From the NCBI GenBank assembly GCA_034189085.1, contig JAXHVH010000028.1:1-29533 (forward strand): a stretch of 29,533 nt of DNA. Reading direction: 5' to 3'. The stretch comes from M55B129 sp034189085 (GTDB lineage: Bacteria; Bacillota; Dethiobacteria; DTU022). Below the pieces are notes generated by a model. It did no database searches, was not told the origin of the DNA, and saw nothing but the letters and a program-made list of their open reading frames with translations. Positions 14,901-23,396 of this stretch are shown one piece after another; position 1 is the first letter of the stretch; the number at the start of each line of letters is the position of its first letter. Both the position numbers and the translations under genes were made by a program.

Positions 14901-16163
14901 TCAAACTCCTATTGGAGCTCCGGGGAAACGCATCGTGGCAAAATAATCGTCAATAGTTTCAGCCCGCCGAATCAGCTGTACATCTCCATTTTCCCGGAGT
15001 AGCAGTTCAGCTGACCTTAGCTTACCATTATAATTATAACCCATTGAGTAACCATGCGCACCTGTGTCATGGATAACAATCAGGTCTCCTGTTTCGATCC
15101 GGGGCAAATTACGGTCAATGGCAAATTTATCAGCATTTTCACATAAGGAACCGGTAACATCATAAAGGAAGTCACCGGGTTCATCTTCCTTACCGGGAAC
15201 AGTGATATGATGGTAAGCACCGTAAATACCGGGGCGCATAAGATTGGCCATCGAAGCATCAAGACCGACATATTCCTTATATTTACTGGTAACATGCAAC
15301 ACCCTGCTTACCAGGTATCCGTAAGGGCCGGTTATTAACCTGCCGCATTCAAAAACCACCTTTACCGGAGCGAGTGATGCTGGAATAATGATTTTTTGGT
15401 ATAAGGAGTGGATTTTATCGGCCAGCGCATCCATGTTAATTGCCCTATCTTCCGGTCGATAGGGGATGCCCAGCCCTCCTCCCATATTTACCGCCTCAAT
15501 ATTGACTCCCGTCTCATTCTTGATTTTTACCGCCAGTTCGAAAAGCATGCGTGCTGTCTCTAAAAAATAATTCTCATCAAGTTCATTGGAAGCAACCATG
15601 GTATGCAGGGCAAACCTTTTAGCTCCCTTATTTTTCGCAATCCGGTAAACTTCAACAATCTGATCCCGGGTTATACCAAATTTTGCTTCCTGCGGCAAGC
15701 CAATGAGCACATTTCCACTGCGACTGTCACCAGGATTGTAACGAAAGGAGAGCAGTTCCGGTATGCCAGCACTGCGTTCCAGGGCATCAATATGGCAAAT
15801 ATCATCCAGATTGATAATTGCGCCAAGGCGGGCTGCTGTCTTGAACTCCTCATCCGGGGTATCATTGGAAGTAAACATTATTTCCTCGCCCCTGAAACCG
15901 ACTTTCTTTGCTAAAATTAGCTCGGTCTGCGAGCTACAATCCACACCCATTCCCTCTTCTTTCAGAATTTGTAAAATCGAGGGATTGGGGCAGGCTTTAA
16001 CAGCAAAATAATTTTTAAATCCCGTTGCCCATGAAAAAGCCCTATCAAAAGCCCGGGCATTTTTTCTAATAGCCTTTTCATCATAAAGGTGAAAAGGCGT
16101 TGGGTATTCTCTGGCTATTTTTTCGAGATCCTCTTTTGAAAGGGGAATCTGTTTTCTATTCAT
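14901..16163 (-). CDS. lysA: Diaminopimelate decarboxylase
   Basis: A 420-residue fold-type III PLP enzyme that decarboxylates meso-diaminopimelate to L-lysine in the cytoplasm. The PLP lysine is Lys56 in YFAVKACPNP; the glycine-rich phosphate loop is VNMGGGLGIPY near residue 230; FECGR precedes the glycine stretch; the catalytic cysteine from the partner subunit is in VTGSLCENAD; and the C-terminal Tyr-bearing MGYNYNG is present. I start at ATG 16163 because GGAG lies about 9 bases upstream, whereas ATG 16169 would be only 3 bases from it. Downstream member of dapB-dapA-dapL-lysA; 117 or so bases separate it from dapL. A related carboxynorspermidine or ornithine decarboxylase is unlikely given the context. 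Confidence 0.9.
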   Translation of the reverse strand: MNRKQIPLSKEDLEKIAREYPTPFHLYDEKAIRKNARAFDRAFSWATGFKNYFAVKACPNPSILQILKEEGMGVDCSSQTELILAKKVGFRGEEIMFTSNDTPDEEFKTAARLGAIINLDDICHIDALERSAGIPELLSFRYNPGDSRSGNVLIGLPQEAKFGITRDQIVEVYRIAKNKGAKRFALHTMVASNELDENYFLETARMLFELAVKIKNETGVNIEAVNMGGGLGIPYRPEDRAINMDALADKIHSLYQKIIIPASLAPVKVVFECGRLITGPYGYLVSRVLHVTSKYKEYVGLDASMANLMRPGIYGAYHHITVPGKEDEPGDFLYDVTGSLCENADKFAIDRNLPRIETGDLIVIHDTGAHGYSMGYNYNGKLRSAELLLRENGDVQLIRRAETIDDYFATMRFPGAPIGV

Positions 16164-16286
16164 CTTCATTCACTCCACATTTAATTAGTGCTGCTCCCGC
16201 TCCCGATTTCCCCGGATTAACAGGTTAACAGCCAGCCCGAGCATGGTTTCCTGTATTTTAAAACGCCAAAATGTCAACGTCAATGC

Positions 16287-17516
16287 CTACAGGGACAGCC
16301 CGGCCTGAATACTTTGCACAGCTTCTATAATATCCGAACGGTGTCCGAAAGCACTCAGACGGAGGAACCCTTCCCCTGAAGGGCCGAATCCCGACCCGGG
16401 TGTTCCCACCACGTGCGCTTCCTGCAGCAATTTATCAAAAAATTCCCAGGAAGTAAGCCCTTCTGGAGCTTTGACCCACAGGTAAGGAGCATTTTCTCCT
16501 CCATGGACCATCAAACCACATTCCAGCAGGCCATCCCTGATGATGCGGGCATTTTCCATATAAAAGGCAATCAATTTTCGACATTCATGCAGGCCAGGCC
16601 CGGAGAGGACCGCTATCCCCCCCCGCTGGGCGATGTTGGAAGCACCATTAAAAAAAGTCGTCTGTCGGCGCAACCAGCATTGATGAACTTCTCCAGGTTC
16701 GCTGCCTGTAATTTTCAAGGCCTTCGGTAGAGCAGTCCAGCCAAGGCGGACACCTGTAAACCCGGCAAACTTCGAAAAACTACCGATTTCCACAGCACAT
16801 TTCTTTGCTCCTTCTATTTCAAAGATTGAACGTGGCAGTGCAGGATCACTGATAAATTCAGCATAGGCGGAATCAAAGATCAGCACTGCCTCTCGTTCCA
16901 GGGCATATTCAACAAATTTCTGCAGCTGCCGGTAGCCGGCTACCGCCCCGGTCGGATTATTGGGGCTGCAGAGATAAATGAGATCGGCCGTTTCTTCCGG
17001 AGGCTCGGGAATAAAACCGTTAATTTCGCTGCAGGGCATGTATATGAAACCTGCATAATTGCCCCGCCGGGGGTCATACGGTCCTGAGCGTCCGGCAATC
17101 ACATTTGAATCCACATAAACGGGGTAAGCAGGATCCTGAAAAGCAACTATGCTGTCGGCGTCAAAAATGGACTGAATATTGCCTGCATCGGGTTTTGCCC
17201 CATCGCTAATAAAAAATTCGTCGGCTTCCAAATCTACTCCCAGGGACGAATAGTAACTGGCCAAGCCCTCCCGCAGTTCTATTTCACCCTGCTCATCTCC
17301 ATAACCGGTATAGGTATCCACGGCCGAAAGCCTTTCCACTCCTTCCTGCAGGCCATCAATGACCGCCGGAGTTAGTGGCTCGGTAGTATTGCCAATCCCG
17401 AGGCGAAGGATTCTGGTGGAAGGATTTGTTTTCTGAAATTCCCTCACCCGCCTGCCAATTTCAGGAAACAAATAGCCTGCAGAAAGTTTACGATAGCTGC
17501 TGTTAATCCGGGCCAT
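16287..17516 (-). CDS. dapL: LL-diaminopimelate aminotransferase
   Basis: A 409-residue fold-type I PLP aminotransferase. It converts tetrahydrodipicolinate and glutamate directly to LL-diaminopimelate, bypassing the succinylase or acetylase steps. Visible marks: RILRLGIGNTTEPL near residue 35, SDGAKPDAGNIQ near 104-115, PNNPTG at 185-190, FDSAYAEF near 214, and Lys249 in GSFSKFAGFTGVRLGW, the PLP-binding site of the DapL family. Start ATG lies 3 bases after the dapA stop with GGAGGG inside the dapA end, so translation is coupled. The DapL route occurs in plants, chlamydiae, cyanobacteria and many anaerobic Firmicutes, and fits the operon. Confidence 0.94.
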   Translation of the reverse strand: MARINSSYRKLSAGYLFPEIGRRVREFQKTNPSTRILRLGIGNTTEPLTPAVIDGLQEGVERLSAVDTYTGYGDEQGEIELREGLASYYSSLGVDLEADEFFISDGAKPDAGNIQSIFDADSIVAFQDPAYPVYVDSNVIAGRSGPYDPRRGNYAGFIYMPCSEINGFIPEPPEETADLIYLCSPNNPTGAVAGYRQLQKFVEYALEREAVLIFDSAYAEFISDPALPRSIFEIEGAKKCAVEIGSFSKFAGFTGVRLGWTALPKALKITGSEPGEVHQCWLRRQTTFFNGASNIAQRGGIAVLSGPGLHECRKLIAFYMENARIIRDGLLECGLMVHGGENAPYLWVKAPEGLTSWEFFDKLLQEAHVVGTPGSGFGPSGEGFLRLSAFGHRSDIIEAVQSIQAGLSL

Positions 17517-17519
17517 AGA

Positions 17520-18419
17520 TTAAAAACCCTCCGGGATATCCAGCCCGGCCATCGATTCCCTGATTTGATCATAGTGTTCTTCTTTCTCCAGGCCGCAGAT
17601 AGGCAGGCGAAACTCTTCCTTGCACCAACCTTTCATGGCCATGGCCGTTTTAATCGGAATGGGATTGGTTTCGGCAAAACAGGCCTGGAAAAAGGGCATC
17701 AGCTGTTTTTCTAAAGCCCGGGCCTTTTCAAAATCGCGTTTCAGGGCACTGTGTACCATTTCCTTCATCTGGCGGGGAATCAAGTTGGCTGCCACTGAGA
17801 CCACCCCGTTGCCGCCGGCTTCAATCAAATCGACAGTCATATTATCATCACCGCAGAGAACAGTAAATTCGTCATGCCGTAAACCGATCAGATTTTTTAT
17901 CTGGTTCAGGTTTCCTGAAGCTTCCTTCACTCCAACAATATTATCGTGCTCACTCATCAAGCGGTGCAGGGTTTTATTTTCCAGGTTTACACCTGTCCGG
18001 CTCTTTATATTGTAAAGGATACAGGGGATGGAAACAGATTCGGCTACCGCCTTGAAATGGAGGTACAAACCTTTTTGAGTCGGTTTCACATAATAGGGGT
18101 TGACCAGCAGGACAGCATCAACTCCTGACTGCTCGGCGTGCTGGGAAAGTTGAATCGCCTCACTGGTTGCATTACTGCCGGTTCCTGCTATTACCGGCAC
18201 CTGTCCGGCGGAATATTCGACAGTGAGAGCTATGACCCGATCATGTTCATCATGGGAAAGAGTTGAACTCTCACCGGTTGTTCCGCAGGGGACCAGCCCA
18301 TCAATGCCGTCGGCAATTTGATGTTCAACCAACCTTTTGAATGCACTGATATCAACCGCTCCGGTTGAAGTAAAAGGAGTAACCAGAGCGGTAAAAACAC
18401 CTTTAAAAACATTATCCAC
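17520..18419 (-). CDS. dapA: 4-hydroxy-tetrahydrodipicolinate synthase
   Basis: A 299-residue class I aldolase-type barrel that condenses pyruvate with aspartate semialdehyde. The pyruvate site GTTGES is at residues 46-51, Tyr136 is in LYNIKSRTG and the Schiff-base Lys165 is in VGVKEASGN. The Pro usual after YN-V/I is Lys here, a mild change. I start at GTG 18419, which overlaps the dapB stop by 8 bases and has GGGAG 8 bases upstream; the TTG at 18434 is less likely. Feedback inhibition by lysine is usual but not readable here. Confidence 0.94.
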   Translation of the reverse strand: MDNVFKGVFTALVTPFTSTGAVDISAFKRLVEHQIADGIDGLVPCGTTGESSTLSHDEHDRVIALTVEYSAGQVPVIAGTGSNATSEAIQLSQHAEQSGVDAVLLVNPYYVKPTQKGLYLHFKAVAESVSIPCILYNIKSRTGVNLENKTLHRLMSEHDNIVGVKEASGNLNQIKNLIGLRHDEFTVLCGDDNMTVDLIEAGGNGVVSVAANLIPRQMKEMVHSALKRDFEKARALEKQLMPFFQACFAETNPIPIKTAMAMKGWCKEEFRLPICGLEKEEHYDQIRESMAGLDIPEGF

Positions 18420-19176
18420 GTTTCTCACTCCCAATTATGGAATCCATTAGATCATTGATATTATAAAAACCCTGACGGCCTTCTATCCACTCGGCAGCCA
18501 TTATCGCCCCTTCCGCAAACCCAAGACGGGATCGTGCCGTATGATCAAGGGTTATCGTATCTACTTCGCTGTCAAAAATAACCCTGTGTTGGCCGGGGAA
18601 GAATCCCCCTCTGCCTGAAGACAAATTTATTTCGTGCTGTTCAAGGCTGCGAGAAGGTAATCCTGTAACCAGGGCTTTTTTCCGATCCAGGCCGGCAATC
18701 AGGATGTCGCCGACCATTTTTGCTGTCCCGGAAGGGCTATCCGCTTTTTGATTATGATGGAGTTCCTGGACAAGGACATCATAATCGGGAAACCCGTTCA
18801 TGATAGCCACTGTTTTTTCGATGAGCCGGAAAAAGATATTGACTCCGAGAGAAAAATTGCCGGACCAGACCAACCCTATGTCGCTTTTTTTGATGATGCG
18901 GGCTACCTGATCCATTTTTTCATACCAGCCTGTCGTCCCGATCACCGCCGACACTTTTAATTCTCCATAGCGTTCGATGTTATTAACCACTGCCTGGGGT
19001 GATGTAAAATCTATTATAACATCAAGTGGAAGTGATTTGGAAGTTAATTCTACCGCTGTCACCTCCGGTGCATTGCTGTGCGGATCAATAACTGCCGGGA
19101 CCTGGTGTCCTCTGGCCAGGGCTTTCTGCCTGACCAGTGCTCCCATTTTACCAAAACCTGCTATGCCAATACGCAT
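18412..19176 (-). CDS. dapB: 4-hydroxy-tetrahydrodipicolinate reductase
   Basis: A 254-residue NAD(P)H-dependent reductase making tetrahydrodipicolinate. The dinucleotide motif GFGKMG lies at residues 7-12; VIGTTGW at 78-84; and the substrate site ELHHNQKADSPSGTA at 138-152 contains His140-His141 and Lys144. It is the first gene of the minus-strand lysine operon dapB-dapA-dapL-lysA. AGGAG lies 9 bases before the ATG. Upstream I looked for a lysine riboswitch or T-box and did not find one. The product feeds DapL directly; dapF (epimerase to meso-DAP) is not in the window. Confidence 0.94.
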   Translation of the reverse strand: MRIGIAGFGKMGALVRQKALARGHQVPAVIDPHSNAPEVTAVELTSKSLPLDVIIDFTSPQAVVNNIERYGELKVSAVIGTTGWYEKMDQVARIIKKSDIGLVWSGNFSLGVNIFFRLIEKTVAIMNGFPDYDVLVQELHHNQKADSPSGTAKMVGDILIAGLDRKKALVTGLPSRSLEQHEINLSSGRGGFFPGQHRVIFDSEVDTITLDHTARSRLGFAEGAIMAAEWIEGRQGFYNINDLMDSIIGSEKRG

Positions 19177-19474
19177 TGTTTCACACTCCTATTCTGTGAT
19201 GATCATTAACCAAAATATTCAAGTTTCAATCTCACTTTTATCTCCTGACAATAGATCCTGGCTGGTTGAGAAAAATTTGTTTTAATTTCGTCATTCCTTC
19301 TCATAATCCTTTAAATTTTACCCTTAAAGCACATCACTGGATACATCAATAACATGAGCATACACAGCTTCAACAAAATTGACTGATCCGTCACCCTACC
19401 GATATAATTGTCGCAGTGATCAAAACCAGTGGCAACGGATACCAGGTGATCAAATAAAAGAGGCGGAACCAATT
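19177..19474. other. Divergent intergenic region dapB / MFS
   Basis: About 298 bases between divergent starts. It is AT-rich, without a visible riboswitch core, T-box sequence or strong hairpin. Promoters for both directions are expected, but no clear pair is seen. Confidence 0.4.
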
Positions 19475-20677
19475 ATGCATCCAATAACACCAGCAAATAA
19501 TTCTGCCGTTCAACTACAAAACAGCAAGGGAAACTGGGTTCTCTTTTTCTTTGCAGTCTTTTTCTTCATGGTTAATCTCTTTTCTTCAATGACCATTTTC
19601 CCCTCATACAGCCTGTCCATCGGAAGCAGCCCTTTCCAGGCTGGGCTGCAGAACACTGTATTCAGCCTTTGCGCCGTTCTGTTTCGTTTTTTCCTCGGGC
19701 CGGTGATGGACAGACAGGGACCTAAACCGCTGATGTTAGTAGGGGTATTTACTTTTGCCACCGCCCCGGCGCTACTGCTTGTCTATCCCGTTTATTACGT
19801 CCTCTTGCCGGTTCGCATTTATCAATCCCTGGGACTGGCGGTATTTTTACCGGGCATATCCACCCTGCTTGCTGAAATGGCTCCTCCAGGCAAAACGGGG
19901 ACCTACCTGGGTTTAATGCGCATTTTTTATAACCTGGCCCTGCTTACCGGACCGTCGGGAGCCCTCCTGGTGACAGAAAGATACAGTTATGAAACATGGT
20001 TCATCATCAGTATCATAACCAGTGCGATTTCCCTTGCTCTGCTGGCAACCGTTAAAGCCCCGTCAATCAGGCCGGCTGTTGAGCAGGTTGCCGGTTCACT
20101 ATCGCAAATTAAGAAAGCCTTCACCCAGAAAAACATATATCCCATTGTGGGAGGGATTATCCTATTTTCCTTTATTTACAGCGCGGTTCTTTCTTTTGCC
20201 GCCGTTCACATGAAAACAGCCGTTCCAGAATTGGAAGCGGCTTATTTCTTCATCATAGTTGGTTTAACTGGCATAGCTGCCTGTTTAACCACAGGGATTG
20301 TTTCCGATCGCCTGGGCAGGCAAAAAGTAATCTGGCCTCTCCTCATAATTCTCGGCCTTGCCGCAGTTGGTTTCTACCTGCTGCCTTTTATTCCTGCTAT
20401 CTTCATTATCCTGGCTGTACTGTTCGGAATCGCCATCCAGGGCAGTTCACTCACTTTAACCGCCTGGCTTCTTGACATAAGCAAACCAGGCCTGAGGGCG
20501 ACAACAATCAGTATCCAGGAGAATACCATCGATATTATGTTTGCCCTCAGTGCTTTAGTTTTTGGCTTTGCCGCCCAGGGGCAAGGCCTGGGAACAGCTT
20601 TTCTGGTTGCAGGAATTGTCACTATTATCGTCGTCTTTCCCTTAAAAAGAGCCGCCGCGACTAGCAAACAAAGGTAA
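19475..20677 (+). CDS. MFS transporter
   Basis: A 400-residue major facilitator with 12 predicted helices. Motifs LFRFFLGPVMDRQGPKPLML near residue 72 and TTGIVSDRLGRQKVIWPLL near residue 272 are the paired loop motifs of the two halves. It resembles the YfkF/drug-efflux-like MFS group of Firmicutes, but no substrate is assigned. ATG 19475 was chosen because GAGGCGG lies about 8 bases upstream and because hydrophobic sequence begins soon after; an upstream TTG frame (19379) adds 32 hydrophilic residues without a ribosome binding site. It is transcribed divergently from dapB and converges on the LIM-like gene. Confidence 0.88.
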   Translation: MHPITPANNSAVQLQNSKGNWVLFFFAVFFFMVNLFSSMTIFPSYSLSIGSSPFQAGLQNTVFSLCAVLFRFFLGPVMDRQGPKPLMLVGVFTFATAPALLLVYPVYYVLLPVRIYQSLGLAVFLPGISTLLAEMAPPGKTGTYLGLMRIFYNLALLTGPSGALLVTERYSYETWFIISIITSAISLALLATVKAPSIRPAVEQVAGSLSQIKKAFTQKNIYPIVGGIILFSFIYSAVLSFAAVHMKTAVPELEAAYFFIIVGLTGIAACLTTGIVSDRLGRQKVIWPLLIILGLAAVGFYLLPFIPAIFIILAVLFGIAIQGSSLTLTAWLLDISKPGLRATTISIQENTIDIMFALSALVFGFAAQGQGLGTAFLVAGIVTIIVVFPLKRAAATSKQR

Positions 20678-20685
20678 ATTCCATC

Positions 20686-21063
20686 TCAAGCGTCAAAAAG
20701 CACCAGGAATACCTGATTCCCTTCTTTTCTACCTTTAACCAGCTCACAGTGTCTCAAAATAGCAATATGCTTTTCCAGTTCCCATTCGGAAATATTCAAT
20801 TCTGCCATAACCTCTTCACGGGTCGCCTTGCCTTTTTCTTTGATGTAATCGTGGATTCTCTTCTGGATATCAATCAACCCTTCCGTGCCGATTTGGCCTG
20901 CTTTTTCACGATGTTTTTTGGCAAGCACAGTTGCCAGAGCATCACACGTTTTCGGACGCTGTAAAGCCATCATATAACATTCTTCACAGAAATCCTTGCC
21001 ACGATGATGATATACATCATCTTCAGCCAGTTCGGCATTACATTGTGCGCATCTAACTGTCAT
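20686..21063 (-). CDS. LIM-like zinc-finger protein with C-terminal winged helix
   Basis: A 125-residue protein. Residues 5-29 form a treble-clef type zinc site, Cys5-x2-Cys8 and Cys26-x2-Cys29, with HH between (DDVYHHRGKDFCEECY), like half a LIM domain. From about residue 66 a helix-turn-helix follows (KGKATREEVMAELNISEWEL then LRHCELVKGR and a strand). This suggests a small DNA-binding or adaptor protein. It starts 52 bases after the IscU-type gene on the same strand, so a role in Fe-S or metal homeostasis is a guess from position. Family members are known in Clostridia as uncharacterised LIM-domain proteins. Confidence 0.7.
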   Translation of the reverse strand: MTVRCAQCNAELAEDDVYHHRGKDFCEECYMMALQRPKTCDALATVLAKKHREKAGQIGTEGLIDIQKRIHDYIKEKGKATREEVMAELNISEWELEKHIAILRHCELVKGRKEGNQVFLVLFDA

Positions 21064-21114
21064 TCTACCGTCGCACCTCCCCCAGAATTACTGGCAGTTC
21101 CGGACAAAATTAAA

Positions 21115-21498
21115 TCAGCTGATCTCAGAACTTTTTTTGTTCTGCAGATAATAGAGAATTGCCTGTTTCAGGGCAGCCGGGCCGAGGTTGGAACAGTGCA
21201 CTTTTGCCTGCGGCAATTCGCCGATTGCTTTCAAAACATCATTTTCATCTATAGTCATTGCTTCATTAATTGTTTTTCCCCTGGCCAGTTCGGTTAAAAT
21301 ACTGGTAGTAGCTATAGCCGCAGGGCAGCCGCACACTTCAAAAGACACATCTTCCAATCTGTCATTTCTCACCCGAATGTAAATGCGGATAAAATCTCCG
21401 CAGTCCGGATCGCCGATTATCCCAATCCCATCCGCATCAGGAATAATCCCCGCGTTGCGCGGATTGGTAAAATGATCAAGCAGGTTGGCAGTATACAT
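21115..21498 (-). CDS. IscU/NifU-type iron-sulfur cluster scaffold
   Basis: A 127-residue Fe-S assembly scaffold. The three ligand cysteines are present: Cys33 in GDPDCGD, Cys58 in CGCPAAIA and Cys102 in KVHCSNLG, with Asp35 of the GD following the first. The start MYTANLLDHFTNPRNAG is typical of NifU/IscU N-domains. The LPPVK chaperone-recognition motif of IscU is replaced by LPQAK (96-99), which leans to the NifU-like or SufU-independent Firmicute/archaeal group. No cysteine desulfurase is next to it. A candidate PerR box (21526-21540) lies 28 bases upstream. GAGGTG precedes the ATG. Confidence 0.88.
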   Translation of the reverse strand: MYTANLLDHFTNPRNAGIIPDADGIGIIGDPDCGDFIRIYIRVRNDRLEDVSFEVCGCPAAIATTSILTELARGKTINEAMTIDENDVLKAIGELPQAKVHCSNLGPAALKQAILYYLQNKKSSEIS

Positions 21499-21525
21499 TT
21501 TTTCACCTCGTGATTGTTGCTTCGT

Positions 21526-21540
21526 CTAAAATAATTATAC
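21526..21540. promoter_or_regulatory. Candidate PerR box (divergent iscU / superoxide reductase)
   Basis: CTAAAATAATTATAC matches the Bacillus PerR consensus TTATAAT-N-ATTATAA at 11 of 14 informative positions. On the minus strand it contains TATAAT, a possible -10 of the IscU-type gene. AT-rich sequence makes chance matches possible. Confidence 0.4.
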
Positions 21541-21683
21541 CATTTTTTTGCCAGTTTATATAACCAGAACCGTTATGATTTGACTGAATAATCCTCCAAC
21601 AAAAAAAGGATTGTTGCCTTTCATCGGCGAATAAAGAAACCAGGTAACTTGTATTTTAAAATTGAGAAAGGAGGCTCGATGAA

Positions 21684-22079
21684 ATGAGCAAAATTGGTGA
21701 TCATATTCAGTCAGCAGATTGGAAAACAGAAAAGCATGTCCCGGTAATCGAAGTAAAAAGCCCGGCTAAAAAAGGAGAACCGGTGGAAATTTCCTTGAGC
21801 GTGGGAGCGGAGATCCCTCACCCTCACACAACCGAACACCATATCCGTTACATCAAGCTATTTTTTAAACCGGAAGATGAGAAATTTATTATTCATCTGG
21901 GTACGTTCCAGTTCGAAGCTCATGCTGAATCGGTTGAGGGAGCCAATGCCGGAAGCGCCCTTTGCGAACCAAAAGTAACATGCACCGTCACCTTGAATAA
22001 ACCGGGTGAGTTGGTGGCCCTCAGCTATTGCAATATTCATGGCCTGTGGGAAAACTCCCAGAAATTAGAGCTGCAGTAA
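21684..22079 (+). CDS. Superoxide reductase (neelaredoxin type)
   Basis: A 131-residue non-heme iron enzyme that reduces superoxide to hydrogen peroxide without making oxygen, typical of anaerobes. The conserved Glu16-Lys17-His18 (EKHVP), His46 and His52 (HPHTTEHHI), Cys116 and His119 (CNIHGLW) match the [Fe(His)4Cys] center and its Lys/Glu gate. There is no N-terminal desulforedoxin Fe(Cys)4 domain, so this is the one-iron class. AAAGGAGG precedes the start; an ATG five bases earlier is followed at once by TGA. It is divergent from the IscU-type gene and close to a PerR-like regulator, which commonly controls such genes in Clostridia. Confidence 0.95.
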   Translation: MSKIGDHIQSADWKTEKHVPVIEVKSPAKKGEPVEISLSVGAEIPHPHTTEHHIRYIKLFFKPEDEKFIIHLGTFQFEAHAESVEGANAGSALCEPKVTCTVTLNKPGELVALSYCNIHGLWENSQKLELQ

Positions 22080-22111
22080 AAATTACGTCCATCAAACAGG
22101 TTATTTAAAAG

Positions 22112-22155
22112 GAAACCCGGAGGAGCCGACACCGTTCCACTTATCCGGGTTTCTC
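22112..22155 (+). terminator. Probable terminator after superoxide reductase
   Basis: GAAACCCGG pairs with CCGGGTTTC over a long loop and is followed by TCTCCTTT. The loop is large and the T-run interrupted, so strength is moderate. Confidence 0.5.
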
Positions 22156-22288
22156 TCCTTTGAAAACCGTCTCTTCTGCAAAATGCCCCCTCTCTGCAGT
22201 GCTAATAACCTTCTAAATATTTCTCAATCACTGCATAGTGGTTCTACTGCTTCTGTAACATTAGCACCCTGCTTTCCATAGGTAACAT

Positions 22289-22320
22289 ATTATCACGATA
22301 ATTGACAGGGTACCATTATC
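22289..22320 (+). promoter_or_regulatory. Fur-like hexamer cluster upstream of ZIP gene
   Basis: ATTATC-AC-GATAAT (22289-22302) is a 14-base palindrome and a third ATTATC lies at 22315-22320. GATAAT/ATTATC are the hexamer units of Fur boxes. The cluster overlaps TTGACA (22302-22307), a possible -35, about 110-130 bases before the ZIP start. The -10 for that -35 is poor; a TATAAT at 22375-22380 is an alternative. Confidence 0.45.
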
Positions 22321-22428
22321 ACGCACTAACCACATTTATTTATCTATCCAATTTCCCGCAGGAAGCAAGGGTGATATAATACCGGTATAAACGAATTGAA
22401 ATCACGATTATCCTGCAGGTGTTAAAAA

Positions 22429-23169
22429 ATGAACTGGCTTGAGATAACAGCTATGGGCATGCTAGCCGGAGTAGTCGGCACAGGTGCCGGAGGATTGTTT
22501 TCTATTATTGTTAAAAAACCTACCCCTCGTTTTACAGGGACGATTCTCGCTTTTGCCGCCGGGGTCATGCTGTCCATAGTATTCCTTGAGCTGATAATCG
22601 AATCGATTGGACAGAGCGGCGTCAGTGCGGCCCTGATCGGTCTTTCAGCCGGTATGTTAATTTTTTATCTTCTTGATCATTACCTGCCCCACCAGCATAT
22701 TATTACTGAAGAAGAAGCCCATCTCGGCAGTTACTTAAAAAAAGGAACACTTCTCGCCCTGGGCATTGCCCTGCACAATTTTCCTGAAGGATTGGCTATC
22801 GGGAGCGGTTTCGCCGGTTCTGCTGATCTCGGCCTTACTCTCGCCCTTCTTATAGGCTTGCATAACATTCCAGAAGGAATGGCCGTTGCTGCACCACTGC
22901 AGCAAGCCGGCTACAATTACAGAAAAGTAATCGGCATCGTCGCACTTACCGGGACACCCATGGGCATAGGGGCCCTGGCAGGGGCCCTTGTGGGCGGAAT
23001 CTCTGTTTTCATCCTCGCTCTTTCACTCGGTTTTGCAGCCGGGGCAATGCTTTATATCGTCTGCGATGAGTTGATTCCCGATGCTTATGAAAGCGCCGGC
23101 GCTCATCTTTCTATTCTCGGTATTTTTACCGGAACATTCCTAGGTATTTTATTTACGCAGTGGTTCTAA
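22429..23169 (+). CDS. ZIP family metal transporter
   Basis: A 246-residue membrane protein with eight predicted helices. The two ZIP metal-binding motifs HNFPEG (helix 4, near residue 117) and HNIPEG (helix 5, near residue 145) are intact, along with the acidic site VCDELIP late in the protein. ZIPs import Zn2+, Fe2+ or other divalent metals into the cytoplasm; this GufA/ZupT-like form has no fixed specificity from sequence. The loop between helices 3 and 4 contains HQHIITEEEAH, a possible metal-sensing stretch. Fur-like hexamers upstream and the PerR-like gene downstream suit metal-regulated expression. Confidence 0.93.
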   Translation: MNWLEITAMGMLAGVVGTGAGGLFSIIVKKPTPRFTGTILAFAAGVMLSIVFLELIIESIGQSGVSAALIGLSAGMLIFYLLDHYLPHQHIITEEEAHLGSYLKKGTLLALGIALHNFPEGLAIGSGFAGSADLGLTLALLIGLHNIPEGMAVAAPLQQAGYNYRKVIGIVALTGTPMGIGALAGALVGGISVFILALSLGFAAGAMLYIVCDELIPDAYESAGAHLSILGIFTGTFLGILFTQWF

Positions 23170-23179
23170 TTAGCCCGGG

Positions 23180-23203
23180 CAAATAGCAACTGGCATTTGC
23201 CGG
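23180..23203 (+). other. Hairpin downstream of ZIP gene without T-tract
   Basis: GGCAAAT pairs with ATTTGCC across a 10-base loop, shortly past the ZIP stop. It lacks a T-run, so it is not a standard intrinsic terminator. Confidence 0.3.
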
Positions 23204-23396
23204 CCTGCAGTAACCCCCTTCCCTGATACTGATAAGCCCCCATGCCCCCACACAAATGGGAATACCATCAGAAAAATAAAAATGCCTTATATTATTATCA
23301 GGATTTCTGGTATGCAGGCAAATAGCTTTTAATTTGATAACTTGATAACTTGGTACGCAGTGTGAATGGGGGGATCCCCTTGATTTTTTAGCTAAT

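Larger units (their letters stand above)
22080..22428 (+). other. 349-base intergenic region with terminator and Fur-like sites
   Basis: It contains the weak terminator of the superoxide reductase gene (22112-22155) and metalloregulator-like hexamers (22289-22320) ahead of the ZIP gene. No additional reading frame is convincing. Confidence 0.6.

Noticed and set aside
19177..19474. Lysine riboswitch or T-box ahead of dapB
   Set aside because: I searched by eye for the conserved cores and stem layout and saw none; the stretch is AT-rich and unstructured.
23337..23353. Direct repeat TTGATAAC TTGATAAC upstream of the PerR-like gene
   Set aside because: Only two short copies in AT-rich DNA; no clear relation to promoter or start.
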